Shown: positions 37,787 to 46,540, numbered from the stretch's first letter. The stretch is DNA of 64,000 nt from Winogradskyella arenosi (GCF_003337305.1 NZ_QPJO01000002.1:496001-560000); one strand, 5' to 3'. Notes: a model not told the origin generated them from the sequence alone. Program-made: numbers and translations.

Positions 37787-38845
37787 TTATTGAGCGATAT
37801 AAAACCATTCGTTATCTTCAATTTCGCTTTCTGGTCCTCTTAAACTTTCAAAAAAGGAAACAAGTTCATCGGCCTCGATATATCCAATTTCTTGGTCGGC
37901 ACCAAAACGAATAATTTGTCCCGCTTTTCCTTTAGTATTTGGCGCAAAATCGAAGGCTAGAAAATTTCCGTTTTCTAAATCGAAAAACGGAATCCAATAC
38001 GGTGTGGTGTACATTAATAAGGCTTTCCCTTGGTTGGTAGAATAGGTGTCCAACAAGTCTTCTTGCGTCCAATCGTCATAAATATCCTTCCACTGTTTCC
38101 ATTCATTATAAATATCTTCTGCGCCCATAATCGCGCAACGGTCAATGCCATTATGAAGGCTTAAATAATCTTTAATGATTTGTGGAAACGGATAGCCGGC
38201 TTCTTTTTCAAATGTTTCATAAATGGCCTCGTTATTTGTAGGCGGATGAAACGTTAATTTTTTTTCTGAAATTAAACCAATAAAGGAGGCGACCAAGGCT
38301 TTCATATCTATTTCTGCATCAAGTTGAATATGTGGTGCTAGAAAATCTGATTTCTCTTTGGCCAATTGTTCGGCTATAAAGGCATTCGGAATAAAATGAT
38401 TTATAAAGGCACCGGTTTGCTCTTGAAAAGTGATGTTCTTTAAATTGCTAATAGGTTGTGAGCTAAAACTATTTTGTCCAAAAGAATACACAGAAGATGT
38501 TAGCGTTTTCTCATTTGGGTCTTCATCTAAAATAGTGTCACACCATTCCTCAAAAAGCGGTGTTTTTTCTATTTCAAAGGCGTAAACAATTTTACCTTTA
38601 AGATAAGCAATGCCATAAAATTTGTGAATACTGATGTAATCTGGCGTAATAAATAAGAGTTTTAAGACGGGCTTTCCTGTATGTTTTTCAATAGCTTCTA
38701 AAAGGGCGTCTCTAAACGTAAAACTATTACTATAATGATAAGGGTCTTCAAGTACTGGAAAGGTATCGATTTGAATGTTTTCAAAATTAAAATCCGTCCA
38801 TTGTAAATCTTTAAACTCGTCTGAATATGCGATATAATTAGTCAT
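37787..38845 (-). CDS. SMI1/KNR4 (SUKH) family protein
   Basis: 352 residues. The N-terminal half is unassigned; the C-terminal half (about 200-340) is a SMI1/KNR4 domain: YETFEKEAGYPFPQIIKDYLSLHNGI, then WIPFFDLENGNFLAFDFAPN and IIRFGADQEIGYIEADELVSFFESL. SUKH domains are typical immunity or regulatory proteins of polymorphic toxin loci and also work as protein-binding modules. It has its own regulon promoter (element at 38898-38915), so the downstream part of the operon has a second entry point. Confidence 0.82.
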   Translation of the reverse strand: MTNYIAYSDEFKDLQWTDFNFENIQIDTFPVLEDPYHYSNSFTFRDALLEAIEKHTGKPVLKLLFITPDYISIHKFYGIAYLKGKIVYAFEIEKTPLFEEWCDTILDEDPNEKTLTSSVYSFGQNSFSSQPISNLKNITFQEQTGAFINHFIPNAFIAEQLAKEKSDFLAPHIQLDAEIDMKALVASFIGLISEKKLTFHPPTNNEAIYETFEKEAGYPFPQIIKDYLSLHNGIDRCAIMGAEDIYNEWKQWKDIYDDWTQEDLLDTYSTNQGKALLMYTTPYWIPFFDLENGNFLAFDFAPNTKGKAGQIIRFGADQEIGYIEADELVSFFESLRGPESEIEDNEWFYIAQ

Positions 38846-38868
38846 TTTACGCGTGTAAATTTAGAATG

Positions 38869-38915
38869 CTAAGATACTTTGGAACCTCGGAGTTTTTATC
38901 ACTGAAACTAGTGAT
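38869..38915 (-). promoter_or_regulatory. Regulon promoter 4
   Basis: Element at 38898-38915, read on the minus strand as ATCACTAGTTTCAGTGAT (arms ATCACT/AGTGAT perfect), 21 bp, then TATCTTAG (38876-38869). It is an internal promoter before the SMI1/KNR4 gene. Confidence 0.72.
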
Positions 38916-38936
38916 TTTATAAAAGAAGCGACTTCT

Positions 38937-39353
38937 TTAATCGCTAATTTTACTTTTTAATGTGCTCTCTAATATGGGAAATTGCTTAGGTTCAATCTGA
39001 CTAACTAGACATTTAATTTTCTTTTCTTTTCCGTCTGAATTTTCATACGTAATCACGATGACTTTTTTTTCAACCGCAAAAGATTTAAGTGCGCTATAAG
39101 GCACCGTTGTTTTACCTATAACTCCTGGTTGAAACACAAAATGGGTCTCAAAAAAATTGAAAACTTTAAGCTTTTTATTAAAGGCATAGAGACTAAAAAA
39201 TACGATAGCACCGCCTAAAGGAATCACTGATTCTATAGATATGTCTTGTAGGGAAATTAGGCAAAGCCCTATCATAAATAGAGCAAAAACTAAAGGTTTA
39301 TATTTTGCTTTAGAACTTAATTCAATCCCAGAGTTGTTGTCTGTTTTGGTCAT
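38937..39353 (-). CDS. Small membrane protein with PH-like domain
   Basis: 138 residues: two adjacent membrane spans (about 20-37 and 42-58, LVFALFMIGLCLISL and IPLGGAIVFFSLYAF) followed by a beta-rich domain (FNFFETHFVFQPGVIGKTTVPYSALKSFAVEKKVIVITYENSDGKEKKI) resembling bacterial PH domains. It may bring the operon products to the inner membrane. It lies 60 bp after the PurA-like gene. Confidence 0.68.
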   Translation of the reverse strand: MTKTDNNSGIELSSKAKYKPLVFALFMIGLCLISLQDISIESVIPLGGAIVFFSLYAFNKKLKVFNFFETHFVFQPGVIGKTTVPYSALKSFAVEKKVIVITYENSDGKEKKIKCLVSQIEPKQFPILESTLKSKISD

Positions 39354-39413
39354 AATAAATTTTAGTATTTTTTTCTGTAATCATTTAACGTTGTGTTGAA
39401 TTCTTTAAAGCCT

Positions 39414-40547
39414 TTAGTCTAAAAGCTTCTGAATACATTCTCGTCGAGGGCCATAACTTCCATACACCGTGTTGAATTTAACATCTAATTTTTGAAGCAA
39501 ATTAGCATAAGAAAAACGAGGCAATTGGTCCAAACAACTTATGACAAGATGTTTTTTACAGTCCAAATCTTGATGATGAATGGCATCGCAAGTTAAGGCA
39601 TAATTCAGTAATTCGGTATCTAAAGCTTGTGTTCTAAATACGCCTTGAAACTCGTTAGTGACATTCGCCTCATTTTCATTATTTTGAAGACTTACAGCTT
39701 CGGTTTCTGCCATTGGGCCGTTGCCGTGGCGGGTTTGATAACAGCGGGTCACATAGTAAATATCAATTTCTGAAATCGTTTTTAAATGCGATTTGATAAG
39801 CTGAATGGCATTTTTAGAGGTGGTAGAACTCCATGTGGTATGCGGATGAAAACCGTGTTGAGTGTCGAGCAAAATACCTTGACTACCTTCAAAAATAAAA
39901 TGCTCGAACTGGTCTGCTAAATCAGATAATGAGGCGATGCTGTAGAATTTTTGAATCCCTAAACAACTCTCTATAAAATAATTTTCGTTATAGTCTTTGA
40001 GTTCGTTTTTATAATAGTCTTGTACTGCTTTTGGCTGACTTTCTAAACAAGTTTGGTAGTAGTTTTTAATACTTTTTAAACGTTGTTTTACCACCCAATC
40101 AAACTGTAAATCGTTGGCGTAAAAGAAAATTTCGGCTTTATTTCTTGCAATTGTTGTTCCGAAACCTAATCCGCAAGAGCCGTGATGCTGTTGCTTTTCT
40201 ATAGCGCGATTATAGGCAATATCATAAATGGTAGTAATCATCGCTAACGGATGACCATACAATTTTGGCTGATATGTTTTTAAAAATTCCCCTTCATTTA
40301 AAATGGCTGGCGGAAATAAGGTAGTGTATTCCGAGTAATACGTTGGGACACCTAAAAATGTTCCCGAACCAAAATTACTAAAGGTGTGGGTTAGTGCTTC
40401 CGTACTAACGGTATGCCCAATTTGATGGCCTCCAGAAAACCGAACCACAAGACTCTGTTCAGGATGTTGCGATGCTAGAAAATCGGTCGTTAACCCTTTT
40501 CCAGCATCACCAAATCCTAAATCTATAACTAAACTACATTTTGGCAT
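39414..40547 (-). CDS. Adenylosuccinate-synthetase-like enzyme (PurA paralogue), accessory
   Basis: 377 residues, shorter than the ~430 of housekeeping PurA. PurA hallmarks: LGFGDAGKG (catalytic Asp at D14), FSGGHQIGHT (GHT His at H45), GTFLGVPTYYSEYTTLFPP, FEGSQGILLDTQHGFHPHTTWSSTT (IMP/GTP region), and VTRCYQTRHGNGP (nucleotide-binding Arg). The aspartate-binding TTGRxRR-GW loop of true PurA is replaced by FQGVFRTQALDTE, so the amine acceptor or product may differ. It starts with no gap after the VWA gene stop. It is probably a nucleotide-modifying enzyme of the VWA operon rather than part of purine synthesis. Confidence 0.8.
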   Translation of the reverse strand: MPKCSLVIDLGFGDAGKGLTTDFLASQHPEQSLVVRFSGGHQIGHTVSTEALTHTFSNFGSGTFLGVPTYYSEYTTLFPPAILNEGEFLKTYQPKLYGHPLAMITTIYDIAYNRAIEKQQHHGSCGLGFGTTIARNKAEIFFYANDLQFDWVVKQRLKSIKNYYQTCLESQPKAVQDYYKNELKDYNENYFIESCLGIQKFYSIASLSDLADQFEHFIFEGSQGILLDTQHGFHPHTTWSSTTSKNAIQLIKSHLKTISEIDIYYVTRCYQTRHGNGPMAETEAVSLQNNENEANVTNEFQGVFRTQALDTELLNYALTCDAIHHQDLDCKKHLVISCLDQLPRFSYANLLQKLDVKFNTVYGSYGPRRECIQKLLD

Positions 40548-41408
40548 TTATAACATATTTTCTACATCTATAGAAGTACTTCCTGTAGATGTATTGCTTG
40601 AAGTGCTAGGTTTATGGTTTTGAATCACCACGTCTGCAATGCGTTTAGCAACCGTTTTATAATCTGCAATTTCAAGGAAGTTATCTCCTAAAAGTGCTTT
40701 CCAATTTCCTTTACGACTTTCTTGTTTAGACCATTCGTTATGTTCTAAATGCATATGAAAGACGTTGTATTTTTCTTGCGCTTCTTCAATAATCGCTTCC
40801 GTAGTAATGGTTGCAGCTTCATCGACACTGGTATAACGTTTAATGATTTCTGCAGGAATGGTAGGAAACACAGGTTCATCTCCAATGGTGAATAAAAAGC
40901 CTTTTTGTTGTCTTTTTTCCCAACAATCAATCGCTGTATGTCTCGCCGCGAATAAATGCGCTAAATTATAGCCTTCTTGATTGTTTCCGCCACCGCCACC
41001 TTCAAGGTAAACGCGGGTTAACCAACGGTCTAGTAATTCGGCAGACGATTCAAATTGTCCTACTTGTAAAGGCGCTCTGTCGTATACAAAATCGCCAATT
41101 CCTAAAAACAAGACTTGCGGATCTTCAATCCCAGCTTCCATTAAAGTGCCAATTAAATCGGGTAAGGCTTCTTTAACAATATGCTCGGGTACAAATCCCA
41201 TACTACCCGTAACATCTAAAGCTACAATTATAGATACCGTTTCTGGATGTTCTTCAGAATCTCTAGATTCTCTAAAAATGACCTCAGATGGATCCATTTC
41301 AGAATCTATTGCTCTAGAGGTAAATATCTCTTCTCTAGATTTATTGCTGTAGCCTTTAGATTGACGTAATTTTGCATACGCATCGTGACTAAATCTTCCT
41401 CCTCCCAT
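40548..41408 (-). CDS. VWA (von Willebrand A) domain protein
   Basis: 286 residues, cytoplasmic. It has an N-terminal MGGGRFSHDAYAK segment, then a VWA fold (about 55-260) with a MIDAS motif DVTGSMG (D65, T67, S69), a Gly-rich loop YLEGGGGGNNQEGY, and FLFTIGDEP. The C-terminal tail is Ser/Thr-rich. VWA proteins act as metal-dependent adapters, often with MoxR-type ATPases or in conflict systems; no MoxR gene is present here. It is flanked with gaps of 0-2 bp by the PurA-like and coiled-coil genes, so the three probably act as a complex. Confidence 0.85.
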   Translation of the reverse strand: MGGGRFSHDAYAKLRQSKGYSNKSREEIFTSRAIDSEMDPSEVIFRESRDSEEHPETVSIIVALDVTGSMGFVPEHIVKEALPDLIGTLMEAGIEDPQVLFLGIGDFVYDRAPLQVGQFESSAELLDRWLTRVYLEGGGGGNNQEGYNLAHLFAARHTAIDCWEKRQQKGFLFTIGDEPVFPTIPAEIIKRYTSVDEAATITTEAIIEEAQEKYNVFHMHLEHNEWSKQESRKGNWKALLGDNFLEIADYKTVAKRIADVVIQNHKPSTSSNTSTGSTSIDVENML

Positions 41409-41410
41409 AA

Positions 41411-41761
41411 TTATAGTTCGTTAATTGTGCCACCAAATAAATGCGCATAACGCTTTTTGGCTAGTTCTAATTTAATTTCTAAGTTTCTTATTTTAACCGA
41501 CATTTCTAAGTCTTTAGCCACATAGTCCTTCGCATCGAAATCAGAGGCTAAAACCAAACTGTTGGCATCTGTGGGGCTCATATCTAGCATATTTTCTTGT
41601 TCACGTTTTAAACGTTTTAAAGCCAAGGCTAAATCTTCCGTTTCACGTTTGTACATCAGTTGAGCATCTTCTGCAATAGCGTGAGCACGGTCGTCTCTTA
41701 TTTTATCGTTGTTGCGTTTTAAAGATTCTAAAAACGCAGCCGTTTTGGTGTTATCTTCCAT
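41411..41761 (-). CDS. Coiled-coil protein, first gene of the VWA/PurA-like operon
   Basis: 116 residues, almost all charged helix with heptads (ETEDLALALKRLKREQEN, VKIRNLEIKLELAKKRYAHLFG). No family is recognised. It is directly behind regulon promoter 5 and 2 bp before the VWA gene. It may be an oligomerisation or linker subunit. Confidence 0.7.
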   Translation of the reverse strand: MEDNTKTAAFLESLKRNNDKIRDDRAHAIAEDAQLMYKRETEDLALALKRLKREQENMLDMSPTDANSLVLASDFDAKDYVAKDLEMSVKIRNLEIKLELAKKRYAHLFGGTINEL

Positions 41762-41777
41762 AAAAAAAGGTTTTTTA

Positions 41778-41824
41778 CAAAGTTAATGGGAGAGGTCTTA
41801 GTTTTTATCCCTGATAACAGTGAT
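41778..41824 (-). promoter_or_regulatory. Regulon promoter 5 (main promoter of the ten-gene operon)
   Basis: Element at 41807-41824, read on the minus strand as ATCACTGTTATCAGGGAT, 21 bp, then TAACTTTG (41785-41778), 16 bp before the start codon. It is divergent from regulon promoter 6, whose element starts 32 bp away. It would place the operon's own two-component genes under the element, hence possible autoregulation. Confidence 0.76.
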
Positions 41825-41856
41825 ATTAATTTATGAGGACTACTTCCGAAGAAAAA

Positions 41857-41903
41857 ATCACGGAATACAGGCATTTGGTATTTCTAGAAGCGACTTACTT
41901 TTG
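41857..41903 (+). promoter_or_regulatory. Regulon promoter 6
   Basis: Element ATCACGGAATACAGGCAT at 41857-41874, 21 bp, TACTTTTG at 41896-41903. Its position shows that the downstream gene starts at ATG 41925 and not further upstream. Confidence 0.73.
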
Positions 41904-41924
41904 AAAACGTATAAAACCGAAATT

Positions 41925-42830
41925 ATGATTGCATTACACTTATCGTCTAAAGGATTTCAAATTAATTCAGAAACCATCACTTTTCCAGTATCGTTAACAC
42001 AGTTAAAAGCGTGTTTGAATGAAAATTACAGAACTACAGAAGGAAAAAACACGACCGTTTTTACTTGGGATGATTTAGGGCTATTAGCCTATTCTAAAGA
42101 TGGAGAAATGGCAGAGTCCATCACTGTGGCTATAGAATTAGAGGACTATGCATTTAGTCCGAAGCAGATTTTTGGTGGTATATTTTATTTCAACAATCAG
42201 GATATTGTGCGGTACTATAAGTCGCATAAACAGCAGCACGTTAAATTATTTAAAGGTGATAGAAGTGGGGCATTGGTAGTCCATGACATTAGTGCTTGGT
42301 TTTCTGTAAGAAGCGAAAAAATTGAGGCTATTGAAATTAGTACATACACGCCTTACGTACGAGGTGTGGGCATTCCTAAAGATAAATATAGTATTACACC
42401 TTTAGATAAAGAAGTCCTGACGTTTGTAGATTTTGGTTTTAAATTATCGATAATTGAAGAGCTGATGTATATGAAAGGGCTTATGAAACCTGTATTTGAT
42501 TTGTATGAATTTGCAGATTGGTACCAAGCCCGTGAGATTGATATTGACGATGAAGGTTACGAACCGATTGCGGAAGTCACTCAATATTTTAAAGACCTCC
42601 CCATACCAAAACGCTTAGCTTCTGAAATTACAAATTTTTACCAAGATGGCGGTAACGATATTTATATGAATTTATGCCCATTTTCGGGAGGGGCTGTCGA
42701 ATATTGGGATATTAAAACCGCTATAGATGCCAGGCAATTTCCTAACTTAAAAAAAGTAACTTTGTGCTATGCCACCGATGAAGCTTATAAGGAGTTTGAA
42801 CAGATGGGGATTGAGGCGGAGTGGTTATAA
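41925..42830 (+). CDS. DUF6892-like protein with DUF7738-like N-terminus
   Basis: 301 residues. The N-terminal part (about 1-130; TFPVSLTQLKACLNENYRTTEGKNTTVFTWDDLGLLAYSKDG) and the C-terminal part (about 170-301; FADWYQAREIDIDDEGYEPI, FYQDGGNDIYMNLCPF, FPNLKKVTLCYAT, GIEAEWL) match domains that I recall as DUF7738 and DUF6892. Both are poorly characterised and found near toxin-immunity genes. It is expressed divergently from the ten-gene operon under the same kind of promoter. Confidence 0.62.
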   Translation: MIALHLSSKGFQINSETITFPVSLTQLKACLNENYRTTEGKNTTVFTWDDLGLLAYSKDGEMAESITVAIELEDYAFSPKQIFGGIFYFNNQDIVRYYKSHKQQHVKLFKGDRSGALVVHDISAWFSVRSEKIEAIEISTYTPYVRGVGIPKDKYSITPLDKEVLTFVDFGFKLSIIEELMYMKGLMKPVFDLYEFADWYQAREIDIDDEGYEPIAEVTQYFKDLPIPKRLASEITNFYQDGGNDIYMNLCPFSGGAVEYWDIKTAIDARQFPNLKKVTLCYATDEAYKEFEQMGIEAEWL

Positions 42831-42937
42831 AACCTTTTTAATCCCTGAAATGAGGCTTAACTAATTTTAAATTGGTGTACTTGATAAGGGTTAAAATTGA
42901 AGTTTACGAGTATAGTATTTTATAAATTAATTTGGTT

Positions 42938-44848
42938 ATGACCCAGGGGGAAGTCAAAGAGGATCGAAGGCGTTTCATACATATGTTTTATACCAATAAG
43001 GTGACTTTAGATTGGATGAGGTATTGTTGTCTGCTATTGCTTGTGGTCTTCTGTGGTAAATCTCATGTGTATGCACAAAATAAACCTAAAGAAATTGCTA
43101 AGTTTTTAGAGCGCTCTAAAACGTTAGCGCAAACGCAAATTGACAGTTCTTTTCTTTACGTCGATAAGGCTTTGAAAATTGCAGCAACTCTAGAAAACGA
43201 CACCTTATTAGCCCAAGGGCGTTTACAAAAAAGTGGACTTTATATATTAAAAAATGACTTTTCAAAATCGGAGGCCCTTCTTCAGAAAATGATGGCAGCT
43301 CCTTTGTCTAAACGTTTTAAAGGTTTAGCGTTACATAACTTAGGAACGATTCAGTATTACAAACAAAATTTTGAAGCTGCTTTAAGTTTGTTTATGCAAG
43401 CTGCAGAACTTTTAGAGCAAGCGGAAATTCCTCAAAAATTAGTGAGTACTTACTCTAATATTGGGGCCATAAATGCAACCTTAAAAAATTTAAAAAATGC
43501 TCAGGTTTATTTTGAAAGAGCCTTAGAGTTAAGTGACTTTAATGCCGGTATAAAGCTTCAAGTATTGGTGAATTTATCGAGTGTTTATTACAGTAAGAAG
43601 GAATATTCAAAATACCTAAAACGCATATTTGAAGCCGAAGAATTGGCCTTAGAACTTCAAGCAACTAAAGTGTTAGCCACCATTTATACCAATTTGTCCT
43701 TATACTATTCTACAGAAGCTAAGGATTATGCTAAGGCAATCTATTATGGTGAAAAAGCGCTCCGTTTAAAAAAAGCATCCAACAAGATTAATACGCTAAG
43801 TAAAACCTATAACAATATCGGTTATGCTTATTTAAAGAAAAAAGAATTTTCAACGGCGATACGATATTTAGATAGTGCGCTTGTGGGGGCGGAAATTAAT
43901 TTAAAGCCTCATATCTATAACAATTTAAAAGCGTCGCATCAAGGTTTGCAGCAGAATGAAAAGGCCTTGTATTATGCCGATTTAAAAGACGAGATAAAGG
44001 ATTCTATTGTAGAGGCGCATCAAAAGGAAAAGGTAGCGGAACTCACAGAAAAATATGAATCTGAAAAAAAAGCGCGGCGTATTACCGTATTAGACACAGA
44101 GAACAAATTACAAGCTCTGACCATTGCGCAACAACATAATCTGTTATTGGCTTTGGGATTATTTGCGGTTCTGATTGCTGTATTGGGCTATTTTGGGTTT
44201 AAAAATTACAAAATAAAGCAACAGCTAGATAAAGTTTTGTTACAGCAACGCTTAAGAAAAACACAGTTAAATCCGCATTTTTTATTTAATGCCTTACAAA
44301 GTATTCAAAATTTTATTCAGCAAAATGATAAAGAAAAATCTAAAACCTATCTTACGAGTTATGCAAAATTAATTCGGCTTGTTTTAGAAAAATCAGATGA
44401 GGATTTTATTAGTGTTGAAGATGATAAAATGGCTCTAGAGTCTTACCTTAATCTACAATTACTGAATTACAATAAGGCCTTTACTTACAGCATTGATGTT
44501 GCGGACTCCGTTACCGAGGATTTTGATTTGCTACCTACATTAATAACACAACCTTTTGTCGAAAATGCGATTTTACACGGTTTAAACTCAGATCATGAGG
44601 GGCATATTGAGATAGCATACTATAAAAAGGAGAATGTTTTATATGTATCTATTTCAGATAATGGTAAAGGGTTTAAGGTAAAAGAGGATGAGGCAAGACG
44701 CTTACATAAATCCATGAGTATGGCCATTATTCGTGAGCAACTAAAAAATCTTAATCGAAGCTCAAAGGGTTTTAAAGGGACTATTTCGGTGAACTCAGGT
44801 ACGGAAGGAACAAAGGTAATTTTAAGTTTTAAGACCATTGAAATATAG
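42938..44848 (+). CDS. TPR sensor histidine kinase, LytS/YehU type
   Basis: 636 residues from ATG 42938 (a TTG six bases earlier is less likely). Signal anchor/peptide at about 25-45 (WMRYCCLLLLVVFCGKS), TPR repeats (about 60-370), one membrane span near 403-422 (LLLALGLFAVLIAVLGYFGF), then a His_kinase domain with LRKTQLNPHFLFNALQSIQ (H447) and HATPase motifs (FVENAILHGL, ISDNGKGF). The partner is the LytTR regulator 15 bp downstream. A weak ATCCCTGAAATGAGGCTT sequence lies upstream but lacks the -7 box at the regulon spacing. Confidence 0.92.
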   Translation: MTQGEVKEDRRRFIHMFYTNKVTLDWMRYCCLLLLVVFCGKSHVYAQNKPKEIAKFLERSKTLAQTQIDSSFLYVDKALKIAATLENDTLLAQGRLQKSGLYILKNDFSKSEALLQKMMAAPLSKRFKGLALHNLGTIQYYKQNFEAALSLFMQAAELLEQAEIPQKLVSTYSNIGAINATLKNLKNAQVYFERALELSDFNAGIKLQVLVNLSSVYYSKKEYSKYLKRIFEAEELALELQATKVLATIYTNLSLYYSTEAKDYAKAIYYGEKALRLKKASNKINTLSKTYNNIGYAYLKKKEFSTAIRYLDSALVGAEINLKPHIYNNLKASHQGLQQNEKALYYADLKDEIKDSIVEAHQKEKVAELTEKYESEKKARRITVLDTENKLQALTIAQQHNLLLALGLFAVLIAVLGYFGFKNYKIKQQLDKVLLQQRLRKTQLNPHFLFNALQSIQNFIQQNDKEKSKTYLTSYAKLIRLVLEKSDEDFISVEDDKMALESYLNLQLLNYNKAFTYSIDVADSVTEDFDLLPTLITQPFVENAILHGLNSDHEGHIEIAYYKKENVLYVSISDNGKGFKVKEDEARRLHKSMSMAIIREQLKNLNRSSKGFKGTISVNSGTEGTKVILSFKTIEI

Positions 44849-44863
44849 TATCTTTGTGGTCTT

Positions 44864-45616
44864 ATGCAACAACAAATTTCTTGTTTTATAGTAGAGGACG
44901 ATCCGCAAGCTTTGGCTTATGCTTCAACCATTTTAGAAGCTTATGACAATATTAATGTCATCGGAAACGCCAAAACTATTGTAGAGGCAGCTAGTGCGAT
45001 ACAATTAAAACAGCCCGATTTTATAATTTTAGATGTGTTTCTAGAGGATGGCAATGCTTTTGAATTCCTCGCCCTTTTGAAAACCATTGATTTTAAAATT
45101 ATTTTTACCACCTCTTATTCTAAATTCGCCATAGAGGCGTTTAAGTTTAGCGCAATAGATTATCTGTTGAAACCTTATGAAGAAACAGCCTTAATAACAG
45201 CTATCGATAAAGTTTTTAAAGCCTTATCTAAAACTAATTACCAACGTCAGCTACAAGCGTTAATGCATAATGTTTCTGAACAAACGACTTCAAAAAAGTT
45301 GGTTTTAAAAACTGCTGAAGCCATTCATATTGTAGAACTTAAGTATATTTTATTTGCCCAATCGGATAATAACTACACCTCATTTTTACTCAAAGATGAA
45401 AGTCGAATTTTAGTGTCTAAACCATTGAAGTCTTTTGATGAAAAATTAAAGAACGATCATTTCTTTCGTGTCCATCAGAGTTTTCTTATTAACTTAAATT
45501 ATATTTCATCTTATCATAAGCGTCGAGAAGAAGTTGTTTTAGATGGAAACCATGCGATTCCGGTGTCTCAAAGTCGAAAAAAAAGTTTGTTGGAATATAT
45601 TGATGCTTTGGTCTAA
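44864..45616 (+). CDS. LytTR-type response regulator
   Basis: 250 residues. The receiver domain has E11-D12-D13 and phospho-acceptor D57 (FIILDVFLEDG), Lys in YLLKPYEE, then a LytTR DNA-binding domain (about 140-250; KYILFAQSDNNYTSFLLKDESRILVSKPLKSFDEKL, FFRVHQSFLINLNYI). It forms a two-component pair with the preceding kinase. LytTR proteins bind paired direct repeats; the targets are unknown. Confidence 0.93.
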   Translation: MQQQISCFIVEDDPQALAYASTILEAYDNINVIGNAKTIVEAASAIQLKQPDFIILDVFLEDGNAFEFLALLKTIDFKIIFTTSYSKFAIEAFKFSAIDYLLKPYEETALITAIDKVFKALSKTNYQRQLQALMHNVSEQTTSKKLVLKTAEAIHIVELKYILFAQSDNNYTSFLLKDESRILVSKPLKSFDEKLKNDHFFRVHQSFLINLNYISSYHKRREEVVLDGNHAIPVSQSRKKSLLEYIDALV

Positions 45617-45728
45617 TTGAATTCTCTTTCAAGTAAGGTATTTCCTAAATACTTACCGTCAAATTCTTATGCAAGTCTATATTAATAGGATATAGGGTTA
45701 AATTTGCGCTCTAAAATAATTTTAATTG

Positions 45729-46439
45729 ATGATCGATTTCAAAACTATAACCAAAGCTGTCACATTAATAACCTTGTGTGTTTTATTACATTCATGTTAT
45801 GCTGTGAAAACATCCGATGAATTTTATGACATTAAAACTTCAGAGTTAAATACGCTATACCTTATTGATATTTCAGGAAGTATGGAAGGTATTGATGAAG
45901 GTTCTGTTGAAGATCAGGTGATGAGAGAAGTTGGAAATACAGCAGGAAGCAAAGTTAGTAAAGCTATCGGTGGAAAAATAGGGAGCATATTAGGGAAGCA
46001 AGTGACTAAAGAGGCTACCAAGTTAGGGGCTGTTAAACGTAATTTAATACCGGCAATAAAAGGTTTGCCAGATGGTAAAAAGTTTTTAGTTTTTGCCTTT
46101 AATAATTCAGTTACAAAACAGGCTAATGCGTTCAAGGTTGCAGATAATATGGCGCGAACATCATCTAATTTATTTGTGAAGAACTTAACCGCTCAAGGCG
46201 GGACAGATACCTTACAAGGTTTGCTTCAGGCTATTGCTACGGAAGACGTTCAGGAAATTGTTTTAATGAGTGATGGCTTGCCTAACGACAATCCAAATAC
46301 GGTATTAGAGGAAGTTAAAAAAAGAAATACAAATGATGTTATTATTCATACCATTGCTTTCGGGGAAGATGCAGACTTAAGTTTTATGCAAACTTTGGCG
46401 AAAGAGAATAATGGGACGTTTATTACGTCTAAAATGTAA
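45729..46439 (+). CDS. VWA-domain lipoprotein
   Basis: 236 residues from ATG 45729. Lipobox LLHSC (Cys about 23), then a VWA domain with MIDAS DISGSMEG and a second Thr at GGTDT (TAQGGTDTLQGLL), ending VLMSDGLPNDNPNTVLEEVKKRNTNDVIIHTIAFG. A Gly/Lys-rich insert (about 70-105) separates the first strand from the rest. It should sit in the periplasm or outer membrane as a metal-dependent adhesion/adapter domain. It follows the two-component genes and is closed by a terminator. Confidence 0.87.
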   Translation: MIDFKTITKAVTLITLCVLLHSCYAVKTSDEFYDIKTSELNTLYLIDISGSMEGIDEGSVEDQVMREVGNTAGSKVSKAIGGKIGSILGKQVTKEATKLGAVKRNLIPAIKGLPDGKKFLVFAFNNSVTKQANAFKVADNMARTSSNLFVKNLTAQGGTDTLQGLLQAIATEDVQEIVLMSDGLPNDNPNTVLEEVKKRNTNDVIIHTIAFGEDADLSFMQTLAKENNGTFITSKM

Positions 46440-46508
46440 GGAATAACGGGGATTAATTGGCATAGAAAGATAAGGGGTTTCTATGCTGGGGTTTACTAGT
46501 TTAATTTG

Positions 46509-46540
46509 AAAAACACGCTAATTTTTAGCGTGTTTTTTTG
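46509..46540 (+). terminator. Terminator after the VWA lipoprotein gene
   Basis: Stem ACACGCTA (46513-46520) / TAGCGTGT (46526-46533) with A-run before and T7 after. Confidence 0.87.

Noticed and set aside
39414..40547. Housekeeping purA
   Set aside because: It is too short, lacks the aspartate loop, and sits in an accessory operon with VWA and SUKH genes; a normal purA is expected elsewhere.
41820..41924. Longer start for the DUF6892-like gene
   Set aside because: Both the regulon element and its -7 box (41896-41903) lie inside this stretch, so transcription begins later and the ATG at 41925 is the start.
42849..42866. ATCCCTGAAATGAGGCTT upstream of the LytS-type kinase as an eleventh regulon element
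   Set aside because: At the fixed 21-bp spacing there is no TAnnTTTG-like box, and both half-sites are degenerate.
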